64,000 nt of DNA, from contig NC_051101.1 of assembly GCF_901709675.1 (NCBI RefSeq), forward strand, positions 14,219,416 to 14,283,415, given 5' to 3'. How positions within the stretch are numbered: position 1 is the stretch's first letter; each line of letters opens with the position of its first letter. This document shows, piece by piece, positions 23,721-34,745 of this stretch. A program made the position numbers and the translations under genes. The notes beneath the pieces are model-generated. The model was not told where the DNA came from, made no database searches, and saw only the letters and a list, made by a program, of their open reading frames with translations. The stretch is from Syngnathus acus. Lineage: Eukaryota > Chordata > Actinopteri > Syngnathiformes > Syngnathidae.

Positions 23721-24195
23721 TTGCTATTAACCTCAGTACTGGCATGGATCATTTCCAGAGTGTTGGACTTCTAAAGATAAAAAGCAACAATAGTGACCGG
23801 GGGAGGTTGTCTCCAATCGATTTGCTCACGGTGGACGTGTGGGCCAGAGACAACCAAAGACAATTATGGGCGCCAACTTAAAGGTAGCAGAGGCTAATCC
23901 TTTTACCAGCCTCCCTCTGGGTCCTGACGCAGGGATATTGACTCCCGCTACTCTCGCCCGGCCCCAAAATGACCTATCGATTTGGCCTTTTGACAGTTGT
24001 TTGTTGGAAACTTAATCACAGCCACCCGCGTTGTCATATGGAATTGAATGTTGTTTGGTGCCATTTGCCCCAAACTCTTGCTTCATAATACAACAGTGGA
24101 TATAAACGGTTCACTTTTACCATGAGTGAAAGAGACTCAAAGTATTCGTTGGCCAGGATCTAGTTCGTTTACACATGGTGCAATTACATTATTGA
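23721..24195. other. Unique non-coding DNA
   Basis: The part 23800-24010 is repeat-poor and could belong to the preceding regulatory-like block. No gene recognised. Confidence 0.4.
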
Positions 24196-24210
24196 CCACT
24201 AGATGGCGGC
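24196..24210 (+). promoter_or_regulatory. CTCF-like core site
   Basis: CCACTAGATGGCGGC matches the CTCF core at all twelve positions. It is on the plus strand, opposite to the site near 8.1 kb. Confidence 0.5.
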
Positions 24211-24620
24211 GCACTTAAGTTGCAGATGGTGTAAATGTGAAAGAAGAACAAAACCTGTTTTTGTTGAAAATGCTTGAAAGGCATCCACTGTAATCCTGCT
24301 TTTTACGCCTACGAACTTTATGGGCATGATCATTTATGTGTGTTGTGAGACAACAAGTTTGTTGTTTCAAAAAAACAGAAAAAGCATTGTATGCCCTAGA
24401 TGAAAAACCGAGCCTGACAGTATATCATTCAAATTGACTTTGGCCTGTCTGTGACATTCTGCGTTTCCTCCGAGGACTTGATGTTATGGACATTTCTGGA
24501 GCATCCTTAGCTAGTGACCATCTCCAATCAACTACTGCTTATTAATAGTTTTCAAACTTGGCATGTCACGTTCAAGTCTTCCAGCTCATCGCCAAAATAA
24601 CGGACTTTTGTCACAAAGGC
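24211..24620. other. AT-rich spacer
   Basis: Nothing recognisable; short A-runs only. Confidence 0.5.
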
Positions 24621-25060
24621 TCCAATTCCCTCCCAAATATGAAAGAATCGAACCGGAGCGTCTACTTAACTCGCGCCGGGGCAGGTGGCGCACACTGCTG
24701 GAATATTCATGTCGTCAACTTTGTTGTACAAACTGGAAAAGTCGAGGGGAAACTCACCGAGGTATGTTTGGGTTTTTAATGAGACGTCTGAAACAAAGTC
24801 GCGCCATCTGCATTGCGAGACGACAATACTTCAACGTTATTTACAGACTTAATGACTTTTGTGTGATCCATATGGACAAAAATAGGCCTTTGATTAGCGT
24901 GACGCACGTGGAATTGAACTCTTCCCGATCATTAAACGTGATTATCAGAGCCCCCCTGCTAATCAACGGCATTAGCATCCAAGGGTAGCGCTGACGAACA
25001 ACTCGCACCTGCTCGTGAGAGCGCGCCAGCTCCACGGGGAATTATTCCTATTGATCTACC
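24621..25060. promoter_or_regulatory. Conserved-element-like block (inferred)
   Basis: Balanced sequence with many homeodomain and E-box-like words: GACTTAATGAC, TTTGATTAGCG, GACGCACGTGG, GATCATTAAACG, GCTAATCAACGGCATTAGC. The last ones cluster between 24885 and 24980. No simple repeats. Enhancer-like by texture only. Confidence 0.35.
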
Positions 25061-25663
25061 AATTGGAGAGATCGTCGGCGTTAATAACTATAAAAAGAAA
25101 GTCCTTGACTTGCTGTTCCTCAAAGTGGGAAGGTTAGAAAGATTGGTCATGAAAATCGCTTCAGGGCTTCAACGTACACTTTCTAATTTTCTCTGAGAAG
25201 AAAACAAGACAAAGACTAGCTGCAGCAATGTCGCGTTATTCTCGAAATAGAACTTGCAATTGTTGTGGAACTAGTAGGGCAAAGTCAAAAGGGGCTTGTT
25301 TATTTCTAAATAGCGACGGGGGAGCGCAAGGTGTAATGAAAAGCCAGTTTGGAGATGATATCTGTCCGTCTCCAACGGCGGCGATTACAGCCATGACAGG
25401 TGTTGTGGCGAAAGGGCTTATAGCAACCTGCAAAAAGATGGCAGGGGGATAAAATAAAGAACCTGCCCGACAGCTAACGGTGTAGAGAACATTATTTTTA
25501 TCGCTTTTGGGGTTGAGGCTAAAACTGACAGAGATTACGAGGGATTGCCTTCACCGTTTGTACTGGCAATAACAATTTAGCTTTAGCGTTATCTTTGAAA
25601 GTCCACATTCTGCCGGTGAGTTTTCCCGCATAGCGTCAAAGAGACCTCAATTGACTGAAAAGG
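25061..25663. other. Non-coding DNA with a small regulatory-like core
   Basis: The part 25330-25460 is repeat-poor and contains an AAGGTGTAATG T-box-like word. The remainder is spacer. No gene recognised. Confidence 0.4.
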
Positions 25664-25722
25664 CAGGAGTGCCCAAACTACGGCCGGAGGGCCATTTGTA
25701 GCCCGTGTCCATTTTTTCTTTT
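25664..25722 (+). mobile_element. Possible terminal fragment of a DNA transposon (hAT-like)
   Basis: The stretch beginning GTGCCCAAACTACGG and continuing with GGGCCATTT and GCCCGTGTCCATTTTTT resembles the end of fish elements that begin with a GTGCCCAAACTACGGCCC-type terminus. No opposite terminus, target duplication or transposase frame was found in the following 500 bp. The assignment comes from memory of the terminus and is uncertain. Confidence 0.35.
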
Positions 25723-27113
25723 AGCAGCCGGCTATTTATGGTTGAGAAAGTCAACTAAGTCAAATGAATGGAACAAAAAAATAAAACATGTAAGCATCCA
25801 CACAAACATTTTCCAGCAAGTCCATGGTCAAAAGGGACTCCTTAGGCTAGTTTGCACGAGCATTCTCAGCGTCTACAACCTGTGCTCAAGACTGCTGTGC
25901 GACATCGTGATTTCTTTCCTTCCTATTTTTTCCCCATGCAGCTCTTTGCACGCTGTGTCTTTGGTGGCCAGCTTTAAAGAAAACGACTTATCAGTGTTCT
26001 GCAGGTCCTCCACCTTCACTAGAGCAACTCTCTTCGGGGGGCAGCCAATGGATGAGGAGCGGTAGAGGAAGCAAAAAAACGGAGAGTAAAAGGAAAAACA
26101 TTGGACGTGAACCACAAGCTAATGCAGAAGTCCAAAGTAGAAATCGACGCTGTAATTCTTTGACGGTGCCAATGACATCCGTGTCGCCGCATCGTCAGCA
26201 TGTGGGATGTTTCGTGTGTAACAGGGAAGGGGGTGGGCGGGCGGTGGTATTAAGGGGACACCCGCCACGCGAGCTCATTGTCATTCATGACGCTCGGCAG
26301 AGCTTGCACATACGCGACAGAAGGCTGGCATCCGGCGCGCTACCCGAGTCTTGCCAGTCGCTCAAATGAACATTTGTATCATAAACCGAAATTGGGTGGT
26401 TGGCTAATTGCGTAGCTGTCACGTGTTGGCTGTCAACGCATTGATGGGCTTTTGCAATGTGAATTTGCTATGTTGCATGAAGGTGTGAGGCGGAAAGAGC
26501 TTTGCTGGAAGGCTTTTGTTGTTGCACGATCCAAGCGAAGCTTTGCCACTTTCCAATACAATCAAATGAGATCCAGTGCAAAAGTTACAATGTTCAATTT
26601 CTTTTTACGCAACTTATTCTTAGAATGTTGTCGTGAAAAAAGATCATCCAAATACTCAGGCTATTTTATCAAGCCATATTCGCTGAAGCGGCAAACGAAG
26701 GAGCGCCACATGCCAACCGTAATGATGTGACAATTAGAACGCAACATCACAATGCCCGGCGGGAGTTTCGCCTGAATCGAAAAGATAACATGGGTCGCTG
26801 TTGGTGTGTTCTAAATTTGAATCCTCTCGGGGCGCAAATTACCAAACGCGCTCCCGCGTCGGGGAGACGTTCCGTCTATTGGCAGGTTTACTTTCAAACT
26901 CAGCTTGTAGCAAAAATGAATGACGTCATGCACGTCGTGCTCACAAAATGACAATGGAAGTGGCTATTGGCACTGGCTAAGAGTCAAGCTTACCTCAATG
27001 GATTTTCTCTCATGACTTTTGGGGTTTAATATGAGCCGCGATCAGCGTCAAAATGCAGAACCGGCATCGCTATCACCTTCTTTGTGGTTAATCTATGATT
27101 CCTATAGGTACCC
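25723..27113. other. Unique non-coding DNA
   Basis: Open frames on both strands at 25742-26115 have no recognised family. The part 26200-26350 is CpG-containing. At 26740-26950 balanced sequence contains the CRE listed separately. No gene recognised. Confidence 0.4.
26921..26928. promoter_or_regulatory. Full palindromic CRE
   Basis: TGACGTCA, the complete CREB/ATF site, followed by TGCACGTCGTGC, a near-palindrome. It lies in repeat-poor sequence that looks regulatory. Confidence 0.45.
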
Positions 27114-27132
27114 CGCCTCGCCTCGCCTCGCC
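27114..27132 (+). repeat. CGCCT pentanucleotide repeat, nearly four units
   Basis: Four almost complete CGCCT units followed by a C-rich run at 27131-27141. Confidence 0.9.
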
Positions 27133-28039
27133 CCCTCCCCCCTGCTCAACAAAGGCTCAACGGATGGATCGCCCAGGCTTAATTTAACACGGCAAACAAT
27201 GGCGAACGGCGACAAATAACGGCCGTCTCGCGAGCTTATCGGCCTGAGTGCGGATTACAAGGGAAATGAATCATTAACACCGTTGCCACTCCAAAGCGGC
27301 TAAAGCATGATTGGCGGCTCGGGGTTTTGGGCAAGGGCACGTGGGAAGGGGGCGGAGCGGGGCGGGGGAGCGGATGGGAAGCTGTTGATGCCAAGGTAGC
27401 AGATAAGAGATGACTTCCGAATACCGTAGAGGAAGGAACTAAAGCTCCAAGCAATTGCATCAAAATGTTTGCTTCATAAACTCAAAGTCCTTGCAGTTGA
27501 CTTTTGGGTTTTAGGAAAGAACACAAGAACCCGATAACGTGGCACGCCACGACCCGTCGTCCCCTCTCCTAGTATGACACCGGGTCGAATTGAATGGCTT
27601 TATGGAAAATACTGCGGAGGCACGCCGGTGAAGGGGAAGGATCGCGGGTCACGGAGGGATTTGTTAAGTTATTACGGCGTCTGGAGCAAGGCCCTTATCG
27701 GCACCTGCCACGTCTCTGGCGGACCCGGTGGGATTGCGTTGACCCTGCTGGAAGTAATGGATATTAGAAAATCTTCCTCCCTGTGTGAGGGTGGAGGGAA
27801 AAGGGAGGAGGAGGAGATGGGTGACGGAGCACGACGAAGGCAGCCAGGCGGGAGAAATGGATAGAAGCTCAAGGACACAAAAGCTACATTGAGGTAGCAC
27901 TCCAAACTCTGCAAAGAGCTCAAATACTGAAGAGAGGCCACGCTCTGTCCTGGTATCTAATGGCAATTTCAGGTTCTTTCAAGTTCCAAACAAAACATCC
28001 CTTCGGTGAATGTTTAATGTCGTTTTTTAATTTGATCTG
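27133..28039. other. CpG-containing, regulatory-like DNA
   Basis: At 27338-27368 a CACGTG E-box is followed within 16 bp by a GGGGCGGGGG GC-box in a run of G-tracts that also fits a quadruplex pattern. The part 27560-27770 is repeat-poor and balanced. Open frames at 27574-27966 on both strands are Glu/Gly/Arg- or Pro/Ser-rich and look accidental. Confidence 0.35.
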
Positions 28040-28054
28040 CCACTAAGTGGCACT
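28040..28054 (+). promoter_or_regulatory. CTCF-like site, one departure
   Basis: CCACTAAGTGGCACT fits the CTCF core except for A at position seven, and is partly palindromic. Confidence 0.35.
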
Positions 28055-29440
28055 GATATTTCATCTCGGACGTTGACGAGAGGAACGGTACATTTTTCCT
28101 TCTCAAACTAAGAGCAAATTAATTGGAATGAGTTCAACGCTTCTTAATGCCGGCCGTCGTTTTGGCAAACTCAATGGAATGCTTTTTTCATGATCGGCAT
28201 TGTCACAGGACACAAAGTGAAGAGGAAGTCAGCCCAATGGCGTTTGAATGAGCTATTTTGGGCTGTTGTCCTGCACCTGCTGTGTCCACCCAAGCGACGG
28301 TCCAGACTTAATGAAGATGGAACGTTTTGGCGTCTTACATTCATGCGGACAGAAGGTGCTGGCTTTCTGACAAGCGCTTTATTACCGCCAGAGTCGCCCT
28401 TCGCAAGGTCAAAGCCACAAATATCGGAGCTCGTTTTCTCAGAAATGCACTTCGGTCATCCGCCCGCGTCGTTTGTTTTTGGGGCTTTTTTACATTCCCT
28501 CGTAGAACAAATCAAAAGCAAACATAAATGTTTGATAGGGTGTCACATCTGCTGTTTGGGGTTACAAGATTTCTAGCTCTTACGCTGATGGTGGAAACAA
28601 ACTCAGAGTGACAGCCAGCGTAAGAAATGTCCGCCACGGAAGAAGCAAGGCTCGGCTAAAATAGAGCAAGGAGACGCGGCTTTCTTTATCAAGAAGGACA
28701 TTTTAATGTTGCTTCTGTCATCACGCATCCCCGCTCGTGAGGTTTGGACGACAGACATCCTAAGCCCCGCCCCCTCCCCCCAACAACAGCCACGCTAACC
28801 TCCCAATGATCACTTATTGACTCCAGCTCCGGCTTGGGTGGAAAGCTCAAGACTTGGTGGATAAAGGAGAGAAGAAAAATGAGCCAGCAGTAAATAGCTG
28901 AGTTTGATAAAGATCCCTAAGAATAAGCCTTATCGCCCTCTCTCAATTTGAAACAGCCGTGGAAGAAATGGCCCACTTGCCACTCAGTTTTAATTAAAAA
29001 GCCTTGGCTGTGGGTGGGAAAAAAAATTCTCACAGTTCATTTTAGGGGTGTTTAAACAATTAATTTCGAAAATATAGTTATTCAAAAGGTATTTTTTATA
29101 ACTAATATAACAGTCACACTTCATAACATTTGCTCACTTGCACTTCACTTTTAAAACATATACGTATATATAGTATATATATATTTTTTTTTTAATAAAA
29201 CGTAATTATTTTTGGAACTTAATAAAATGTCAGATTGTTTTAACACTAACTTAAAAAGATTTACTTTTTTAATTCCAAAAATATATCTTAATGAATGACA
29301 TTATAAATACTTATATTATCTTTCTCCCACTTTTTAAAGTACATACAAACAAAACATTAAATGAGGGAGTGACCCTGCTAGAGGGATTTTTTCTTCTTCT
29401 TCTTTTTCCTTTGACCCCGTATGTTTGCACTCATCACGGA
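28055..29440. other. Unique non-coding DNA, AT-rich at the right
   Basis: The part 28180-28460 is balanced and repeat-poor; 28680-28960 likewise, with a CCCCGCCCCCTCCCCCC GC-box run near 28765. From 29040 to 29300 it is AT-rich with TA-rich words near 29160-29185 and T-runs. No gene recognised. Confidence 0.45.
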
Positions 29441-29740
29441 CGTTTCACGGGTGAGTGTGCAAGTCAGATGGAGACGGAGAGGGAACCGACACGACCGGGT
29501 GTCTATTCATCAGCGCGGGGGCCCCGGCTCACGTCGGGCCCGAGCAGATAAGGCCGCCTGCTGTCACGCCGCTGGAAGCAATGACCAGGGGAGCTCACCC
29601 TCTCTTGTCGGATCGCGCTTCGTCCCAGGCGCGGAAAGAAACAGAGAGGCACTGTCGGGTCGCTGAGTGATAACGGCTTGACCAAATATTGACTCGGGCC
29701 ATCTAGCGCTTATCTTAGAAACTTCGTCTCGAGATTGGGA
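29441..29740. promoter_or_regulatory. CpG-rich regulatory-like block (inferred)
   Basis: A sharply bounded GC- and CpG-rich segment between AT-rich flanks, repeat-poor, with GGGGGCCCCGG and CGGGCCCG words. Four overlapping open frames on both strands are a by-product of the low AT content. A small CpG island or enhancer is the likeliest reading. Confidence 0.35.
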
Positions 29741-30720
29741 AAACAAGTGAAAACGTTCATCCTATTGGATCGCAGTTGTCTCACCCCATGGCTCCATATA
29801 AGAATAAATAACCTTTCGTCAAAAGCAAGCTAACACAATAGCAGCAGAAATGAGCAAACAATTTCAACAACTTGCGTCAACCAACACTGCGCACAAGGAC
29901 GTGAAGACAGCAAAGCAGTCTTATGAGGCCAAGAAAAGCATCAAGCACAATGGTAGCTGCAAACAATGATGGCAGCGGCGTCTCGACGGCCATTCCAAAG
30001 CCCCTGAGCAAAAAAAAGACAGCCAAGATTTCACTCACCTATTGTTCATGCCTTTGCGTGTCACCGCTAAGGCCTCCGATGCCGACATAGCCAATATCCT
30101 GCTCCAGTATTCACAATTGTGTCAGACGAGACTCAAGTACTCACACTCGGTCCCTACTCGAAGAGGAAGTTAGCAATTTCCCCCCCCCCCCAAAAAATAG
30201 ACTTTTTGTCCACTTTAGTCAGCTCCGTTTTGCTCCCATGTTGTGCCACACTGCAACTGCCATCACAGGTATTCATTATTACATTGACTTCTGGCCACAC
30301 CAAAACAAACTCAGAAAATCAAAAAGCAACGTCGTCAAAGACATTTTTGCGGTCTTTGTTTAAAGCAGTTTTATCTTGGGTACACTATGAACAACCGTCT
30401 CCAACGTGTAGTCGAAGGTCGAATTCCCTCGCCGGCGATGGTATCGCTTCTAGATTGAATTGGCTTTCTGTTTATAAGGCACGCACGCCTGGAGGGGGGC
30501 TCGCCAACCCTGAGCCAAATCACATCAAGTCGTCGTGTTCCTGGGGAAAGCAGCGCGGGACATCAAGTCCGACAAATAATTCTTCCGAAGCCCCAAAAAA
30601 TAATAACAGTAAACAAACATGACTTTAACAATAAAGAAAGCGTTAGCTCCGTCAGTGCCGTTTTACAAACTGGAATGAATCGTCTCCCATCTGTCCCGAA
30701 TCGTTTTGGATTGATGAACG
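29741..30720. other. Unique non-coding DNA
   Basis: No gene recognised. The plus-strand frame 30119-30622 begins at GTG, crosses a C10 run at about 30181-30190, and has no family resemblance. Confidence 0.45.
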
Positions 30721-31065
30721 TGGCTGTAATAGACTCCAACGTTCATTTGTTTAATATTGCAAAGTGCTTTATTGTGTTTGCGTAGCTCTCAGGCGAGCCG
30801 CCACGGTAATCCGCGCTGCTTGGCAGACGGGCACCGTGGGACCTGTTTTCGTGCGTGTGTATATGAAACATTGTCGATTTAATGAAGTGCAGTGACCATC
30901 AGCGCACACTTGCCATGCCGCCATAATTAATCGACATCGTCGCCGCTCGGTCACTTTGCGGGAGTAGTTTTAGAGCCGCGTGCGTCACTTCGCCAAATGG
31001 GATTTTCTTGTAACGGAAAGGTTCGAATCGACGCCGCGTACGTTTGCGTTTTGATGCGACCGAGT
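30721..31065. promoter_or_regulatory. Conserved-element-like block (inferred)
   Basis: Balanced and CpG-containing, without simple repeats. It includes CATAATTAATCGACATCG, GATTTAATGAAG and GTGCGTCACTTCG words over about 250 bp. Enhancer-like by texture. Confidence 0.3.
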
Positions 31066-31683
31066 GATTGAAGAAAAAAATCCTAAAATGGTGATGGCTG
31101 AAGATTGAACATCCAGTATGTTTAAGCATTTTCCAGCTGGATGTGTTAAAACAATATTGTCTTAACAATAACTGTAAATATTCACAGCAGTGATAATAAT
31201 GAAGTGGAGGAGCAACATGAAAATGGTTACGGTGGCAGCCAAACGCGATTCAAGCCTATTTCATAGCCCAGACAAAATCAAGAAGCAAACATTACGCATT
31301 AATAGCTTTTCAACCTGGGGAAAATAACAACACTCGTTAATTCAAGATGATATGTCGCCCAGGCGTGTCTGTTTTCATTCACCGATTACCCTCCAGAAAC
31401 ATTTTGTGTACGCAAGGAAAAACCCACATTTGAGCCCTGGAATCTGGCCAAAATGGCCGCTTCAATTCCAACAATTAGGACTTTTTGTCAGTCTTGGTAT
31501 CATAGACACAGCCACCAAATGTTAAGAGCATCTGCATTTGCAATGTGAGTCCGCAAGGTTACGCTCACCTCTGCGCTACCAATATCCCAAATGCATCCTT
31601 TAATCTCAGCGTGAAGAAATACGGGGTTCGGGGAAGCCATCCCCCTCATTATCTACTTGGGGAGCGCTGCTGAGCAAGCAAGC
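31066..31683. other. Spacer
   Basis: Nothing recognisable; AT-rich at 31130-31200. Confidence 0.5.
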
Positions 31684-31731
31684 AAGGTCGCCGGCGCGGC
31701 GGGGCCAAAGGTCGCCGGCACGGCGGGGCGA
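31684..31731 (+). repeat. GC-rich 24-bp tandem duplication
   Basis: Two adjacent 24-bp copies, 31684-31707 and 31708-31731, differ at two positions. The unit is rich in GCCGGC and GGCGGGG. The flanks to about 31850 stay CpG-rich. Confidence 0.9.
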
Positions 31732-32154
31732 TAGGCTCCTCCTCCGCCTGCTTCCACCACCTCATAGCCGACCGACCTTGTCAAAGTCAAGGGCTGAGCG
31801 GCTCCCGGCGAAGGCGGCGCTCAGGGCCGCCACGTGAAGCTTGCTGCTAATTACCCAAACTCGGCTGCCGCATCAACCTCCCGACTCTCACTGAATCGTA
31901 TTTTATTTTCTGTGTTGTTGGCGTAAATCCAGGAGCGTCATCGCAATCACGTGCCCTGCCTCCAAAGATTTAACATTCAAAAACTTTGACGGCAACAAAA
32001 ATTGCCCAAAATGTCATTCAAAATACACTTTAGTGACAAAAGCTAACTGCTAGCTAGCTAGCTAACGGCATGTCTGCATTTTATTTACTTTATTTTTATT
32101 TTAAACTTTCATGCCACACTGGCTCTCAAACATTGATAAAGACATTTTTTTTGA
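31732..32154. other. CpG-rich then AT-rich non-coding DNA
   Basis: GC- and CpG-rich to about 31880, then AT-rich. A (GCTA)4 run lies at 32049-32064. Confidence 0.45.
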
Positions 32155-32226
32155 AGATATACCTTACCTTTTTTTTTTTAAAGTCTCATAAGATATACCT
32201 TACCTTTTTTTTTTTAAAGTCTCATA
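32155..32226 (+). repeat. Exact 36-bp tandem duplication
   Basis: Copies 32155-32190 and 32191-32226 are identical, including an internal T11 run. Exact identity in a unit with a mutable T-run indicates a very recent event, or an assembly artefact. Confidence 0.97.
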
Positions 32227-32694
32227 TGGTCTTCAGAAAACTGTATTTTAGTCTAAAGCGCAGTCAGTCAGTCTCTCACTTGTTTATGACACCAAAAGTA
32301 ATTTACAGAATTTTATTTTCAATTTTTTTTCCTTGCTTGTTTCTTTACCCAAAATTAGACATGCAAAATGCTGTGCGGTGCTCAGGCTCAGCTCCCCTGT
32401 AAACATTCCTGACGGATCGCAGGCCAAATCCTCACGGTTGTGAGTCACGTAGAGGAGAAACAAGGTGGGTGGTCGGATGCAGGGCACGCGATTAAAAAAA
32501 AAAAAAAAAAGAAGGAAGATTTGAGGTTTATATTAGTTTTTGCTACTGTCTAAGGACTAAATTGACATTTTAGTCCACATTTTGCAGAGAAACGCAGTGG
32601 GGTTAGGTCTCCTTTTTGTTGTTGTTGATACGTACGATGAAGAAATCCCAAGCGATGTGATATTAAAATTCAGCAGAAGCAGAAACCCACTGCG
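32227..32694. other. AT-rich spacer with an A17 run
   Basis: An A17 tract lies at 32494-32510. Nothing else is recognisable. Confidence 0.5.
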
Positions 32695-32695
32695 C

Positions 32696-32731
<36 letters not shown>
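32695..32731 (+). repeat. (CTGT)9 tetranucleotide microsatellite
   Basis: Nine uninterrupted CTGT units plus one base. Likely polymorphic. Confidence 0.98.
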
Positions 32732-33184
32732 ATTCTTGCACAGAAATAGACAATGTTTGTGATTTAATGCGACTTGCCACCCCCTCCTCTTGGGGTTGTC
32801 TTTCCTCCGTGTAAAACCTCCGGCTGGAGGAGGGCACGCTGAGGAAAGCCGATGCTGTTTGTCGGAGGCTGTTTTCCAAGTCCCCGTGTGCACAGCGGGA
32901 CTTGACTTCGCATGCTATCATTGTGAGGGCGTTCCTTTAATGGTGCTAAGTTTGCAAAAGGAAAACATCAAAAAGGCATCTCTATCCATGCCGAGGACTT
33001 CTACTTCTTTTTCCAGCCAATTGGATTTCCATATTCATCTACTGGAAGCTTTGCATCTTTATGACTATAAAGTATCTGTTTCAAAGAGCTCAACGCCAAA
33101 CTTTTTATAAAGCACATTTGACCTCAAGGACTGCTACCAAAATATGTTTATTTGTACTGGAAAGTTGAAGTTTGCGGGGAATTT
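32732..33184. other. Unique non-coding DNA
   Basis: No gene recognised; the plus-strand frame 32790-33110 has no known family. Confidence 0.45.
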
Positions 33185-33199
33185 GCGCCACCTGGTGGC
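33185..33199 (-). promoter_or_regulatory. CTCF-like core site, perfect match
   Basis: On the minus strand GCCACCAGGTGGCGC matches the extended CTCF core at every position, the best of the minus-strand sites here. Confidence 0.55.
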
Positions 33200-33236
33200 T
33201 ATTTGCCCAGTCACGTGACACAACGTTAAAAAACGT

Positions 33237-33314
33237 TATCTATCTATCCATCTATCCATCCATCCATCCATATACATACATACATACATACATACATACA
33301 TACATACATACACA
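33237..33314 (+). repeat. Compound tetranucleotide array ATCT/ATCC then ATAC
   Basis: Interrupted ATCT and ATCC units run to about 33270 and then pure CATA units to about 33310. A typical compound fish microsatellite. Confidence 0.95.
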
Positions 33315-34070
33315 TATTATTAACCCTAAATAAACACTCATACATTTGACAGAAAAAAGTACTATATATATAAAACGCATGAAGCAACTGTAATGACTGA
33401 CATGTAGGCTACAATAACCCTAAGGTGATGTGGACATCAGTTGTCTTTTGCCTCCAACAAGGACAAACATGAACACAGCACCCCAGCAAAAAGGCGCTCC
33501 CCTTCGCCGCCACCGCCGGCGGTGAGAAATGGGAAAGGACACGCATTTGGCCCTCGGCGTAGTTCACGCGGCTTCCGAGACGCTAATGGATTCACCTCCG
33601 TGCCATCATCACCTTCGATTAGGAGCGGGACAGAATCGATAGTTCTCCAAATGCGACGGAATCGTTCATTATGAGAGGCATCTGGACCTGGTGCGAATCT
33701 CATCTACGGTCCACTACCTCGGCCGGCTGGCTGGCTCAATATACATTTTAGAGCCAGACTGAAATAGACATAATTTTTTATGGGGACAGTCCTAACAAAG
33801 ATAGCCAGCCAATTTCATATTTATAGTTCAATTTTGTTGACTAGTCCGCAACTCTTAAAGAAACGGTGGCCGATTCTATTCAACAAAAAGTCATTTCGAC
33901 CCAAATAGGGCAGCGGCATCAACAAATCCAGCCTAAGCGTGCTTTCCAATTGATTTGGACACAATACTGTGTGGCTGGCGGTATTGTCGAGCCATAAATC
34001 AGCAGCACTGTGGCTTCTAAATAAGTCATTTTTCTTAACCCAAGTTTGATGGACGACTAAGTATGGCATC
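33315..34070. other. Non-coding DNA with a CpG-rich core
   Basis: The part 33480-33700 is CpG-containing, with the exact 14-bp palindrome CACCGCCGGCGGTG at 33511-33524. The rest is spacer. Overlapping frames on both strands at 33437-33703 look accidental. Confidence 0.4.
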
Positions 34071-34745
34071 AAGCCGCTGTCAAGTTACGTCAAAGCGTCT
34101 GCTCTAATTCTTCGCCGTGTGATGTGCCTCGACGTCGGGCCTTTATTCTGCCAGCGTTCTTGGGAGAGGCCGGGCACCGGCTGCTCCGACGTGATGAATT
34201 GCCGCAATAAAGCTCATTATGAAGATTAAGTAGGAGTTACAGGAGCATTATTGATCACTGTCCTTTAAATAACCTCAAAGTTGCTTGTTTGTGCATGATC
34301 GTATGGCGCCGGTCAATGCGGCGGGAGCAATGAAATGCGGCTGCGAGACGTTTCGACCATGACATCAAATCAGGCCCGTTTGCGACTTAAATCATCAACG
34401 TCTCATCATTGTTGTTGTTGGACGCCGTAACAAGTGTGTCACTCGCGCGATCGGCCTTCTTTTCGAATCATGTCAAGCTACATATCTCTTGTCTCGCAGA
34501 AGAATCACCGCCTCAATAAATTGTGGCTTTTGAAGAGATGGAGATTGATTCACGAGATAATCCTCTGTCTTTAAAGAATGCCAAACGAGGCAAGATCAAA
34601 CCGGGACAAAGTAGCCTGCCGCCTAGATGGGTTGCGGCAATCAAAGACCTCGCTCGCAATTCTTTTGCATTATTGCTGTGCCTTAACGCAATATTTCTCA
34701 TCCAACAAAGGAATCGACCCAATTAGGCTTGAAGTAGTGTACTGC
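34071..34745. promoter_or_regulatory. Long conserved-element-like block (inferred)
   Basis: About 670 bp with almost no simple repeat. It has evenly spaced words for homeodomain factors (AATTGCCGCAATAAAGCTC, TCATTATGAAG, CATTATTGATC) and SOX/TCF factors (GACAAAG at 34605-34611, ATCAAAG at 34640-34646, CAACAAAGG near 34705). It is the longest such block in the window. Open frames on both strands at 34513-34796 are best seen as a by-product. Comparison with another fish genome would settle it. Confidence 0.4.
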
